In this document: positions 1 to 11,582 of the stretch, one piece after another
Position numbering within the stretch: the first letter of the stretch is position 1
Layout: every line of letters begins with the position of its first letter
Source: Elymus sibiricus
Taxonomy: Eukaryota; Streptophyta; Magnoliopsida; Poales; Poaceae
Direction: 5' to 3'
DNA length: 64,000 nucleotides
Assembly: GCA_039707655.1 (NCBI GenBank)
Contig: CM077670.1
Span: forward strand, 147,168,001-147,232,000
Made by a program: the position numbers and the translations under genes
The notes under the pieces: model-generated
What the model saw: the letters and a program-made list of their open reading frames with translations, nothing else
What the model was told of the DNA's origin: nothing
Database searches by the model: none

Positions 1-216
1 TTGATCAAATTTGCTTCAAACATTGGTTTGCTTGTAATTATTTAATAAAAACTTATTTTGGTTGAAACTTTTTGCTACTGATTTCTAATGAAATTGATTA
101 TCCAGTGGTTTAAAGAAATTAATTTATAAAATTTAGTTAGATTTGTTTTAAGGAGATTCAAAATAGTAGCATTTATGCCTAGTTTTGTTAATAAGAAAAA
201 AAATTGTTTTTTTTAG

Positions 217-386
217 GAAAAAGTCCATTTTACTACCCTGAATAAAGTGTGTGGTTCACATTACCCCCTGATCTATTTTTCTGCTCCCTTCACCCCCTGA
301 ACAAACCCATACCGGTTAAAAAAAACCCCTGGGTGATTTGCCTGGTTTTGCTGCTGACGTGGCACTAGTCAACAGTGGTTTTGACC
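217..386 (+). repeat. Left terminal inverted repeat of the Mutator-like element
   Basis: About 170 bp pairs with the reverse complement of 937-1105. It includes a run of A near 320-330 and the segment GCTGACGTGGCACTAGTCAA, which is mirrored on the right. Confidence 0.85.
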
Positions 387-936
387 TGCGCCCAATCCCC
401 TCGTAGCCCTTCCACCAACCCAGCGCTACCCGATCCCGAGCGGGAGAGGACCCGAGCACCCGAGCGCGACTGCAAGTTAACGCATGCACGCGATGCAGAG
501 GCTGGTCGCAGTGGCGCTGGTGCACAGGGGCAGCGACGAGGCAGCGGCGCTTGACGTCCGGCAGCGAGGCTTGAAGCGGAGGCAGCGGCGCGGATCCGGC
601 GGGGACAGTCGGCGATGGACCGGATCTTGGGCGAGGAGCTCATCCCTGCGGTCCCGGCGGTGGTTGGCGGAGCTCCTGGAAGGCAGCGTCCATGGCGTGC
701 GGGGTACCTGGGAGAGAGAGCGTGTGAGGTGAGAGAGAGAGGGAGATGAGGCACGGAGAGACAGAGAAGCCGAGAGAGAGGAGGAAGGAGAAGGGCAGTA
801 GGGCGGTGGAGGCATCCTGGTGCTCGCCGGCAGCGAGGCTGGTGGTTGGCTCAGGGCGCGGGCTCCTCTGACGCGAGGTTGCAGGAGCTCGGGGCAGACC
901 CGGCAGCGGCGGATGCGTCCAGTGGTTACAGGGGGC

Positions 937-1105
937 GGTCAAAACCACCGTTGACTAGTGCCACGTCAGCAGCAAAACCAGGCAAATCACCTAGGTTTTT
1001 TTTTAACCGGTATGGGTTTGTTCAGGGGGTGAAGGGAGCAGAAAAATAGATCAGGGCGTAATGTGAACCACACACTTTATTCAGGGTAGTAAAATGGACT
1101 TTTTC
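937..1105 (-). repeat. Right terminal inverted repeat of the Mutator-like element
   Basis: This is the reverse complement of 217-386 with a few substitutions and a slightly different homopolymer length. It ends in GGACTTTTTC at 1105. Confidence 0.85.
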
Positions 1106-3075
1106 ATTTTTTTATTTTAAAAAGTAATTCTTTTGCCACTTTAGATCATTTCTAGTAGGTTTTCACCTTGACACCAGTAGTTTTTCACTTTTGTTTTGTT
1201 TTAGTTTAGTTTTGAGCTTGTTTGCATAGGATCAATTCTAGTTTCATAATAACTTGTAATTGATTTCTTTGCTAGTATAGTTTTTATTTTCAAAAAATAA
1301 ATTAGTTTTACAAGTTTTATTTTCTGTTAACTTTAATTAGATCAGAAGCAATTTGTATTGATAGTTGAAAGTGTTTTTGGTTTAATTCTAAGTTAATATT
1401 GTTTTGATCGTGACTAGACTTTTATCATAGCTTTTGAATTAATTCTTTTTGCTATGAAAACTTAGATTAAAATTCTTTCTATTAATTTATTAAAAATTTA
1501 TTTTCTTTTCTGTTAAGTTAATAGTTTAGTATTTTCCTTGGTGTTAAACTTTAATTAGGACGGAAACTATTTTGTTGTTTGTAGTTAAGTCCTATAGTTT
1601 CCTTAGGAGTTTTCTTTGGATTTCCTTGAAGTTTTCTTTTGCTTTCTATTTGGTTTTTCTCATTGTTTTCTTTATTGCTTTTTATTTATTGGTTGTTAAT
1701 ATGATTGCTTATATGAATGAAATGTTTGATTAATATAAATTTCATCGGAGAGTGACGCATAGTTCTATCAAGTTATTTCTGAGAGTGATATAATCTTCAT
1801 CAACTTTTACCAGGCAAGTTCACTTTGACCATATTTTTCATACCTATGTTTTATTGCATTTAGTGTCACCTTTTCAACATTTCCTCCAGTAGTTATATTG
1901 ATTCTTGAACTTGAGGTAGTATCATGAGGTAGGAAAAACCCAATACCCCTGTTACCATTGCCCGGGAAGGGACGTTAGTTTTCATTATTGCTACGCTCTA
2001 GTAGACAGGGGTTGGATGTGTGATACAAGAGTGTCATGAGGAAAAATAATTCAAGACCTGCATGATGTTCAAGACTTCAAGATTTCAAGGACTCAATATA
2101 CCTCTGGGTGGATTGGTATTGCATCTGGTAGCCTGATATCTATCATGGTTATTCCCGGGAATCCTAGTATCTACCTGTGATCACCCGATGGAATGCCACC
2201 CAGGCTCAAAGAGATGGATGAATACTTCAAGGCCGGAAAGCTTACCTGTGCAACCGCAAGTCATTATGGGCTCTGGCTTGGTTGACCTTAGTTCTGATTC
2301 TAGCTGGTCAGTGCTACGAGATGTAGAAGAACGGTAGGATTGGATGGGCACTGACATCTGCCGGATGATCGCTCTGGAAGACCATGTTTCGATCGTCCCA
2401 TTCTCAAACACCAGGCAGTGCGAGGACATAACGGGAAGGGTCGAATCTTGTGGGCAAAGTGCGCAAAACTCTGCAGAGTAACAACCTAATCGATTAGCCG
2501 TGTCCCCGGTTACGGACAACACAAGCATCGGAGATGATACTATCAGCCAGTCTTGACACAATTAATAATAATGAGTTGGGTTTATTAATAATTGGGATAT
2601 GAGAATTGGTTGGTGGAACCATCTCATTAACAACCAACTTTTGTAGTAATATTTTCATTGTACTCCTTTGTTGTAGGGAAAAATCAGCTTTTCGCAAAAT
2701 TATAACTTAGAGCAACCATAGCCATATTGCATATAGAATAGACTTTTCATCTGCCTTCTATTGTTATCTTGCCGGTACATTCAATGTACTGACCTACATG
2801 GCTGCAACGTATCATGTTGCAGATATTTCTACGACGAGTAAGAGTTACGATATAGGGTTACGGTCTACACTCAACTTGCCGTTGGCATTGATGGGACTCC
2901 ACACCCTTATATGCTTTGTTTCTGTTGTGATAATTAAGGTGTACTCTGGGTCTACGGTATTTATTTGACATGTGATGTTATGGTTTTTCATCGAAGTACT
3001 ATGTGTGCCAGCATACAGATCCAAGGATGGCACAGATAGCATAGAGACTTTACTGTATTGGGTCGGGTCGCTACA

Positions 3076-3199
3076 CCGAACCTGGGTAAACTCGCGTCTC
3101 TCGATTCCGATCAACCCCGTTCAAGCTACCACCTAGTTGCGATGGCCTCACAACTTAGTCCTTCCACAAGGACATCTGCCGTGACAAAACCACGACACA
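3076..3199. mobile_element. Retroelement debris
   Basis: This short segment contains CCGAACCTGGGTAAA, a string also found near the 3' ends of two other LTRs here (about 10889 and 46983). It is a leftover of an LTR end between two insertions. Orientation and family cannot be settled from this length. Confidence 0.4.
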
Positions 3200-3853
3200 T
3201 AGCAAAGTCATAGCAACATCAATCTCAGAACATAGTGGATACTAGGGATCAAGCCCTAACAAATTGACTCGATTACATGACGAATCTCATCAGCTCCATC
3301 TACCTCCAGTATGCCTATGATGAAATTACTCACTCCCGGTGGTGAGCATCATGAGGTTGTTGATGAAGAAGGGTTGTTGATGACGGTGGCAACGATTTAC
3401 CCTCTTCGGAGCCCCGAAAGGACTCTAGATCAGGCCTCCCGATGAAGAACGGGAGGTGGCGGCGGCTCCGTATCGTAAAACGCAATGAAACTCTCTCTCT
3501 AATTTTTTTTCTCGGGAAGATGGTACTTATGGACTTGGAGGTACGACAAATGGAGCACCAAGGGGCCCACATACTTAGGTGGCGCGCCCTAGGGTGGGGA
3601 CGCCACCTGAGCTCGTGGCTCTGTGGGCCCTCCTTCGGTAGATCTTTTTGCCAGTATTTTTATATATTCTGAAATAATTCTCCATTAAATTTCATCCAAT
3701 TCTAAGAACTTTTATTTCTGCACTAAAAACAACACCAAGGTAGTTCTGCTAAAAACAGCGTCAGTCCGGGTTAGTTTCATTCAAATCATGCAAATTAGAG
3801 TCCAAAACAAGAGTGAATGTGTTTGGAAAGGTCGATACACTGGAGACGTATCA
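3200..3853 (-). mobile_element. Truncated LTR, 5' part, same family as 40259-41679
   Basis: Read on the minus strand it begins TGATACGTCTCC at 3853. It then follows the solo LTR at 40259-41679 for about 650 bp, including the stretches around GACTGACGCTGTTTT and CGTTTTACGATACGGAGCCG. Homology stops near 3200, about half way through the LTR. It abuts a decayed gypsy element at 3854. Small coding-looking ORFs inside it are incidental. Confidence 0.8.
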
Positions 3854-3854
3854 G

Positions 3855-6713
3855 TACCTTGGGCAAACTTCAGGTGAGCCCCGCCTACCGTCAAGAGATG
3901 GGCGAGGCCGACCTCATGCTCCTCAATGAGATGTTAGATCGGATTGAGAGCCTTGGAATCTCGGACGATCAAACATCGGTCTATGATCGGATCGGGGACA
4001 AACCCGGAGGGGTGGAAATGATCGCCCCACCCTCCACCCACCTAGTCGCTACATCGAGGACGTAACCGACGTACTGGACTACGCCTCCAAAGAGGCAGTC
4101 GACATGGATGAAGATGCCGATGACATGTCGTACACTGGATCACCCCTAGCCACCTCCAATACTGACAAGTGGGCGGCCACCTCCACCTATGATTTCTACA
4201 TGGTAGATACCCCCAAGGATGATGAAGGAGATAAAGAGCCCCCCAAATGCCGACGCAGAGGGCACCACAGCAAGAACACAGGCAACGGCGACACTAGCAA
4301 CGCTGCCACCGAGAATGGCAACACCACTGACAATGGCACTACTCCGAACGGTGCCAAGGACCAAAACGCCGGCGACAACGCTGGAACCAGAAACATCAAC
4401 GATGCCATGCTCAACAGAGACAATGATGGCCCAGAAGACGATGACTATTATCGGGAATCCAAGGAAGATAGAAGCCTCGGACCCAACGAATTTGACATCC
4501 TCGAGGAACCCCTCGATGCTCCTCGGCTTCAAGCCTTCCGCCGGTGATTAATTAGCATGACCAAGAGCATCAAACAGAAGACCCAGAAGCTTCAGTCCGA
4601 ACAGGACGAGCTCAATGATAGATGGGTCGATGTCCTCCGGGTCAAATAAGAAATAGAGGATAGACTCATAGGGAACAACTAGTTCTACCCGCGAAAAAGC
4701 CTGCTCCCAGCGTTTGACGAGGAGGTTGACGGCAGCGTGCTGTCAAAGCGCGAATGGGCCGAGAAGCCCGACCGCCCTCCTCGGGGCCGAGATAGGCCGG
4801 TAGGTGGGTATAACAATCCCCCGAAATGCCCCGATGTTATGGCAAGGATCCACTTCCACCTAAGAAAACTTACGATCTACGGAATAAGTTGGCATCAAGA
4901 CCAGCGGCTCCATCGCGATCAATCTACAGATCCAGGGAGCGCCCACCTGCTGGACAGGTAGGATACCTGGCTTGGCTAGCCAAACATGGCGACCAATGTG
5001 ATTATACGCGTGATTGAACCATGACAACATCTGACGTCTGGCATGCAATAGCTCGGGTCTGAGGAGCTGCCCACCCAATGTGCTTCACAGACGAGGTCAT
5101 GCAGCACCAGATCCCAGAAGGATTTAAACCCATCAACATCGAGCAATATGACAGAACTACGTACCCCGCACATATTCACAAGGCCCGAGGCGACAATCTC
5201 CATGCCATCAAATACCTACCCTTAAAACTCAAAGGATCGGCTCGGCATTGACTCAACAGCTTGCCTGAGAACTCCATTAGTAATTGGGAGGACCTCGTAG
5301 ATGCCTTTCGCGCAAACTACCAGGGCACCTATGTTGGACACCGGTTGCCGACGACCTTGGCCATATCATGCAACAACCAGGGGAGTCAGCCAGGAAATTC
5401 TGGAATTAGTTCTTGACCAAGAAAAATAAAATAGTGGATTGCCCAGATGCGGAGGTGATCGCTACCTTTAAGCACAGTATCCGCGATGAATGGCTCACTA
5501 GAGAGCTCGGACAAGAAAAGCCTTAGATAATGGATGCCCTTACACATCTACTGACTCGATTCTACGCAGGAGAAGACACCTGGATAGCTCGAAAGATCAC
5601 CTATCATGGCGACCCAGGCACCTCCGAGGTACGCGATGGAAATGGGAAGCCTCGGCGGAATAAAAATAACAAGTGCCGCAATAGAGGGAGCAGCAATGAC
5701 GGCAAAGAAGCACCCGTTAACGCCGGCTTCAGTAACCAGCATGGTGGCGTCAAAAGGAAACCTTTCCAAGGCAACAGGGATGGACCATCCACCTTGGATA
5801 AAATCCTGGATAAACCATGTGCCATTCACGGCACCCCCGACAAGCCTGTTACCCATAGCAACCGGAATTGCTGGGTGATCAAGCAAGCCAGCAAGATAGC
5901 GGCTGAAGGCAGGGGCCAACCTCGTAACAAAGACAGTTACACGCTGGGCTGAATAATGGAGGCCAGAAATAGTTCCCTCCTGAAGTCAAGGATGTGAACA
6001 TGATATATGGCACTCACGTCACCAAGAAGGAAAGGAAGCGCGTGCTCCGGGAAGTTTATGTTGTGGAGCCAGCAGCGCCAAAATACAATCCATTGTCGGA
6101 AATCCCGATCATATTCGACCGAAGAGACCACCCGACGAGCATTCATCACGGCGGCACAGTGGCACTGGTTCTCGATCCCATAATGGACGGTTTTCATCTG
6201 ACCTGTGTCCTCATGGGCAGAGGAAGCAGCCTCAATTTGATATACACCAATACAATTAAGAAAATGCATAGATCGGGCAAGAATCAAGCCCAGTAGTACT
6301 ACCTTCAAGAGTATTATACCGGGAATTGATGCACAATGCTCGGGAAGCGTGACCTTAGATGTGGTTTCGGCACACCTGAGAACTTTTGAAGCGAGGAGTT
6401 AATCTTTGACATAGTGCCCTTTCGAAGTGGTTATCATGCACTCCTCGGGGGAACTACCTTCGCTTGATTTCACACCATCCCGCACTATGCTTATTTAAAT
6501 CTTAAGATGCCAGGGCCTAACGGCGTCATCACAGTCAATGGAAACACGGAGCGCTCCCTCCGAACTGAGGAGCAGACCGCGGCCTTCATGGCCGAGGTAC
6601 AAGCTGCCGAGGAAGCAGCAAGGGCCCGAGCTGCATTAAGTAGACAGGGCCATATAAAGCATTCGAAGAGTATGAACATATCCTCGGGGCAAATAGTTGG
6701 TGGCCCTAAATAG
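3855..6713 (+). pseudogene. Decayed Ty3/gypsy-type gag-protease
   Basis: This is the coding remnant of a non-autonomous LTR retrotransposon, broken into pieces by stops and frameshifts. The open pieces include 4104-4547, about 5083-5250, 5530-5952, 5994-6296 and 6507-6713. The section at about 5083-5530 has the character of the retrotransposon gag domain (tryptophan, leucine and charged residues around LNSLPENSISNWEDLVDAF). About 5818-5880 holds a Cys/His cluster (CAIHG through NRNC) like a degenerate zinc knuckle. The part at 5994-6500 resembles the retroviral-type aspartic protease. Its active-site segment reads VLMGRGSSLNL, so the expected catalytic Asp-Gly-Gly is lost. I see no reverse transcriptase or integrase downstream. 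The start was lost when the LTR at 3200-3853 was juxtaposed. Nothing functional is expected. Confidence 0.75.
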
Positions 6714-8043
6714 GGGTACACACTCCGCTGCCCCCTTTACATGACCGAGGCCTATGTTACTCGGGTGCACAACTTCGTGTTGAAAATTTCATGGGGGATA
6801 GTGGAGCACAAATACAAAATGGAGCACTACTCGGATAAATCGATGCGTGTCTCGATATCCCTGGCAATCAAGCTACATCCTGTTCTCAAGCATAGGTGGC
6901 TCGACCAGTGGCTGACTAACAGCCTCAAGCTGACTACGATGACCTCCGCCGATGTTCGCTCTTGAAAGCGATCGCCATTAAAGGGCCTTCGAGCAAAAAT
7001 GGGCGCCACCGCAGGCGAAGACGACTATCCTTAGACTTGACAAGGAAGCACTAATAGACAGCACGAAGGACACGCGACAGTGAGCCAATGACAGACATAA
7101 AACTAGACGACCAGAGATCGACGTGCCTATTCTTCAGATATACTTTTCTAAACGAAATCATGTATCTTTCAAACATATAGATAGCTCGGGTTATTAGGTT
7201 CAACCAAATTTTATGAATAAAGAGATGCCCGATGTTTCGGGCCGCGTATACAGTCATGGTGCATCCTTTTTCTCTTTTCATACATACACCTAGCACAACT
7301 CTCGTGATACAATGACAGATGCCTTTCAAAACATCAGGAACGTTAACGGGGGGCTGCGATTCGAGCCAAATCCACCAAAAATCCATGGTACTCTCGTAAG
7401 TCCTTGGCCCATCATCCTCAGTATCTCACACTTATATGCATCGATATTGACTTATGTCTTTGGTCAATAGCTGGATTGTCCGGCTCCTGTGCTTACCCCT
7501 TATGTTTCCACTTTGTTCGGCTAAGGGTGTAAAGCGAGCACCACTGCAATTGTTACTTCTAGTTTAACCGGTCAAGTACCTCAGATGGAGAAAGCCGAAA
7601 GCTAACTATCACAACACGCGTAAATTGGTCGGGAAACCGTAGGAGGTGTCAAACTAAATAGCCGATGGCAGGTAACCATGTCAAACAAAGGGTTTTATTT
7701 TTAGACAAAGACGAAGTGTTGGTGGATCGACCTCGGATGATCCGAGGAGTCGACGTACACAGGGGGCTATTAACTTGCCACCCAATCCAAAACTCTTGTG
7801 ACTAAGTGTATTTTTTAGCCCTAAAGGTCTGATTGCCTTTTTTTTCACTGATACAACCGCCCTCCTAGCACTGAGACATCAGCTAAGGGTTGCAAATTGG
7901 AAGAGAAACACCCTAAGTAGTATCTACTAAGGGGCAGAAGCCGACGACTGGCCAACTACACATCTTAAACAGTCATGGTTGAGTCAAAACAAGCATAGAG
8001 AAGAAAAAGAGAAAAGTGCTTCTCACTTAAAATAAAAACTTGT
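6714..8043 (+). other. Non-coding 3' region of the decayed gag-protease element
   Basis: No convincing coding sequence lies in this 1.3-kb stretch. The translated + strand is full of stops after about 6960. It separates the sense gag-protease from the convergent antisense gene and probably holds both 3' untranslated regions. Confidence 0.5.
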
Positions 8044-10483
8044 CTATTTACAAAGATACATCTCGGCATACCGAGGAGATATAAAGCAAGTCTTGTCAAG
8101 ATTCTCTAGAATCATAATCTTATTGCATTTCTTCACAGCCACCCAAGCATCCGACATCAGAACCTCGAGGTAATCCCTTGCCTCCCGATTCTTTCCTTCA
8201 GGGCCCCATTGAGCAACTGGCTCCATCTCAAGCCTTGGGTAATGGGCTTGAACGACCATGAAGGCCTACTGAGCATCTTCCAAGCATGCCAACCGCTTCC
8301 ACAATACGATTTGGGCACCGACCCCTTAGAGGTGGTGCACTGATTCAAAGAAGCTGGTCGGTAGAGGATCACTGTACCATAGGGCTTTCCAGAGATCCTC
8401 CATGGCAGGCTTGGCCGCTCGATGCAGCTCTGCCATTTGCTTCAGCTGATAACCGAGGAGTTGTGGACATGTCAGTGCCTAAACAACATCTAGAAGGACT
8501 TCTGCTTGGCCGCATCTTCACACCCACTAAAGTGCTGGCACGCATCCTCCACACTTTGCGGGAGGTCCGGAAAAGCGCCTGACATACGCCAAATTTGTGT
8601 CAGCTCGGGGAAGGCTTGACTGCCAAAGACACACTATTGTAAATATAGCTTACCGACGGCTATCTCTGTGGCCTGCCGGAGCTCCTCCTTTGCAGCACTC
8701 GCTCGGAAGAGGCTTCTTGATGCTCCGCTGCAAGCTGTTAGAGCTCGGTAGGGTCCTTTTAGCCGAGGTCTTAGTGAGTCACGTTGAGCAATGATGACCT
8801 CCAGGTCCTCCTCCACCTCGGAGATTCAAGACTGAGTAGCCTCACGGATTTTCCACTCCTCAGCGAGCTCTCCAACACTTTTCTCTGCCACAGCCTTCTA
8901 CTTCTCAGCCTCGGCCCGAGTCTTTTCAAGCTCGGCCCACAAGTTGGCCAGATCCTTCTCGGCCGCTGTAATATTCAAAAGTTCAACTTGATTTAAACAT
9001 AAAAGCTGTTCGACAGCTGAATTGACAATAGATGGACATATTTCTTACCTTGCGCTTTCTCCGTCCGTTTCTGAAGCTGAAGAGAATTCTCCTCGGATTG
9101 TGCATGCCGGCGCTTCAGCTCCTCCAACTCTGATAAGTTGGAGGCAGAGGAAGAGGTGGAAGCCTGCATCAAATATATGCAAAAGCAGATGAGAAATAAA
9201 ATACCAGACTCAAAAAATGATTTGATCCTCTCATCGGCTCTTTCAAGCCAACAAGAGTCTCGGGGCTACTGCATATTCGCATTTATCAAAATCATCAAGC
9301 TATGTCTCGACCGCCAAGCTAGTTTGGTAAACTGACTTAAGACTCGGGAGCTACTGTATTGGCGCTTTCAAGCAAAATCTTTACACATTTTTCAGCCTAT
9401 CAATTTTTGATGTGTTCGGACGATGCTTCAACATCCTCGTTAAGGGCTACAGGTCATACCTAGCGTATTATTCAAACCATAAAATGAAAATAAAAATTCT
9501 TAAAGCATATTTACCTCAGAGCCTTTTTCTAGGCTAAGAAACACCTCCAGGATTCCGGCCTCAGCAAACCGTAACTGGGTGAAGGCCATGCCGAGCATGG
9601 CACGGTGATCGGGCATGATAGAGGAGTTGTTCAAAGCTACCTCCACCTCCCGTTGGTGCCACAATAGCTTGGCCTCCTGATGGCCGAGCATGGGCGGAGG
9701 CGTCCTCCTCGCCCCATCCTTGGTTGACGAGGCAGGGGGCACCCCATGTTGGCCCTGCGACTCTAGAGCCGCAGGGGTCGGGGAAGCAGGGCGGCCAAGT
9801 GCTCTTCCCCGCCAGAGAGGATCTTTTCCCCTGGTCTTCTGTGGTTTCCTCCACGACCGAGGAGTGAACCTCGGCCATGGGTGTACCGATCCCTCCCCCA
9901 GCCCCTGATGCTGGAGGAGGGGAATGAGATTCAGCCTCCCCTAACCTAATTTGGGCAGAAGGAGGATCGGCCGCAGTCTCGGAGGAGTTCTGAGCCGGTG
10001 ATGACCTCGGAATGCCCCCCCTCAGAATGTTCGTCACCGGGAAGGTCAAGTTGCTCCCTACAAAAGGATGAAAAAGTAAAATGAATTTTACGGTATGAGA
10101 TGCTTTGTTGAAAAAGAGTAACTGAGCTTGAGCATTTACCTTTCGGCGGCTGGACGTTCATGATGATGGGGAGTGTCCTCGGACGAGTCTGAATTGGTCG
10201 GTTCCACGGGCGCCGAAGACTGGCCCATTGGAGCAGTATGGGTTTTCCTCACTCTTTTGAAGGTCCGAGGAGGAACAAATATCTCGGCATCCTCGGATGC
10301 CACCCTCTTCCCACCTTGGGAGCAGTGGACCTCGCTGGATCCCTCCTGTTGGTTGGAGCTAGATTCTGAGGGTGGGCTTTCCTTGCTCATTTCAGGGGCA
10401 CTCGATCCACTGTCTCGGATGGCCAGGTTCTTTGCCCTAGTATTATTCATCACCTCCTCTTTCTTTGTCTTTACAGGAACCAC
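8044..10483 (-). pseudogene. Antisense, intron-containing coiled-coil accessory gene of the gypsy-type element
   Basis: A broken multi-exon gene runs against the retroelement. Exon 1 (about 10483-10141) encodes a charged Ser/Pro-rich segment starting MVPVKTKKEEV and ends at a GT donor (gtaaatgctc). An acceptor near 10060 (ttttgtag) opens exon 2 (to about 9514, donor gtaaatatg), which contains one frameshift. Exon 3 (about 9162-9049) has acceptor tttgatgcag and donor gtaagaaat. Exon 4 starts near 8965 after ttacag. Exons 3-4 encode heptad-like Glu/Lys/Leu-rich helices (SELEELKRRHAQSEEN, EKDLANLWAELEKTRAEAEK). Several in-frame stops occur, for example after ELEKTRAEAEK. The 3' part (8259-8044) includes EPVAQWGPEGKNREARDYLE. 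It resembles the uncharacterised proteins often labelled 'putative gypsy type transposon' in cereals. That match is from memory. Function is unknown. Confidence 0.6.
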
Positions 10484-10503
10484 GTAAGGGTCCTCAGTGA
10501 CGG

Positions 10504-10989
10504 TGTCCTATATTAGGGGGTGCACACCATGTTGGCCCCCTGTTCATGGGCCGAGCTGACTACCCATATACAATTGAAGAATGGGCCACACATGCCCTGG
10601 CCCTCAGCGTAATCAAGATGAAGACCTCCAAAGACTTGGTGTGCACTTCAACGCATGTTTGAACGATCGACATATTTATCCCTAGATTGTAACCGACTAT
10701 ATGTAAACCCTAGATACCCCCGGAGCCTATATAATACGAGGGGTTTAGTCCGTAGGGGCAAGTTTTGAAGGTTTAGAGCTTAGAACTCATCATACAATCT
10801 TGAGGTAGATCATATTGTACTCTGTACCCCATCTACAATCAATATAATAAGAGTAGGACGTAGGGTTTTACCTCTTCGAGAGGGCCCGAACCTGGGTAAA
10901 TACCTTGTCCCTATCCTTCCTGTTACTATCGTTCCCAGATCACTGGCTTGGGACCCCCTACCCATGATCCGTTGGTTTTAGCACCGACA
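10504..10989 (+). mobile_element. Short gypsy-type LTR
   Basis: The segment begins TGTCCTATATTAGG and ends CACCGACA, about 486 bp. A TATA-like CCTATATAATACG lies at 10726-10738, with the leader and CCGAACCTGGGTAAA downstream, as expected for U3-R-U5 in the + direction. It lies immediately 3' of the decayed gag-protease element but is itself followed by a primer-binding-like sequence. It therefore behaves as a 5' LTR of a further copy. Confidence 0.65.
10726..10735 (+). promoter_or_regulatory. LTR TATA box
   Basis: CCTATATAAT in the short LTR, about 225 bp after the LTR start, is the best core-promoter candidate there. Confidence 0.5.
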
Positions 10990-11132
10990 TTGGTGGCCCA
11001 TACAGGTCCGCGTCGTGAGCGCCAAGGATCGATGGAAGCATCATCTGACGATCAGATCCGTTCTGGCGTATCCCCCACACTAGAAACCCAAGACTTTGGA
11101 TCAACCGAAGCATAGTAGCGTTATGCTACTTG
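10990..11132 (+). mobile_element. Degenerate primer-binding region and leader of a gypsy-type element, truncated
   Basis: TTGGTGGCCCATACAGGTCC directly after the LTR resembles the TTGG/GCGCC-type primer region seen after the LTR at 47125, with mutations. About 70 bp of leader follows. The Sabrina-like LTR then starts at 11133. Confidence 0.5.
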
Positions 11133-11582
11133 TGATAGGCGTTGGGATTTCCCCGAAGAGGAAGGGTGAAGTACTATAGTAGCAGAAAGTATTTCCCTCA
11201 GTTAAGAACCAAGATTTATTGAACCAATAGGAGATCCACACAAATGACCTTTAGTAGTACCTACACACACAAGAGCAAATACTTCACCCAACGCGGGCAA
11301 GAGGGTTGTCAATCCCCTTGTACTTGTTAATTGGAAGGATTAAATCTGATAATAGGAGATATATAAATTGCAAAACTAAAATAAAAGTAAAAAAATTGCA
11401 GCAAGGTAATTAGGGTTTTAGCAATATGATTAAGATGGACCCGGGATCCATAGCTTTCACTAGAGGTGTCTCTCTCAAGAACATAGCAACGGTGGGTACA
11501 CAAATTACTATTGGGCAGTTGATAGAATAGTGCATAGTTATGATGTTATTCATGGCATGATCAGTACATAGGCATTCATTTG
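11133..11582 (-). repeat. Sabrina-like 3' LTR, 3' portion
   Basis: It matches 32728-33170 nearly base for base, starting TGATAGGCGTTGGGATTTCC. Homology stops near 11577, where a long LTR beginning TGTCACAACCC takes over. The other part of the same LTR resumes at about 26595. Confidence 0.85.

Larger units (their letters stand above)
216..1105. mobile_element. Non-autonomous Mutator-like element with long TIRs
   Basis: The ends are long inverted repeats of about 170 bp (217-386 and 937-1105). The outer ends read GAAAAAGTCCATTTTACTAC and its reverse complement. The repeats differ at only a few positions, so the element is fairly young. The flanks at 207-215 and 1106-1114 (eight T then A; A, seven T, A) match at 8 of 9 positions, which fits a 9-bp Mutator-type target duplication, but low complexity weakens that test. 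No transposase is present. The interior (about 390-935) is GC-rich, unlike its AT-rich surroundings. On the minus strand it resembles a pyrimidine-rich 5' leader followed by an ATG in good context, so captured gene sequence is possible. Other long-TIR families remain possible. Confidence 0.7.
1..3075 (+). mobile_element. 3' part of a long gypsy-type LTR, left end outside window
   Basis: This is non-coding, AT-rich sequence that ends in GGGTCGCTACA at 3075, where unrelated retroelement sequence begins. I call it an LTR because it carries two blocks also found in the other long LTRs of this window. Block A (about 2460-2520) contains CTGCAGAGTAACAACC followed by GATTAGCCGTGTCC. Block B (about 2772-2825) contains GTACATTCAATGTACTGACC and ends in TTGCAG. 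Block B is closest to the minus-strand LTR at 34312-38704. No primer-binding site follows the end, so this is a 3' LTR, a solo LTR or a truncated copy. A Mutator-like element interrupts it at 216-1105. No credible ORF lies in the remainder. Confidence 0.6.

Noticed and set aside
4104..4551. Overlapping 147- and 110-codon + frames and a 128-codon - frame near 4200-4530 as separate genes
   Set aside because: They are alternative frames of one Asn/Asp/Thr-rich gag segment. Only the sense gag frame fits the downstream order.
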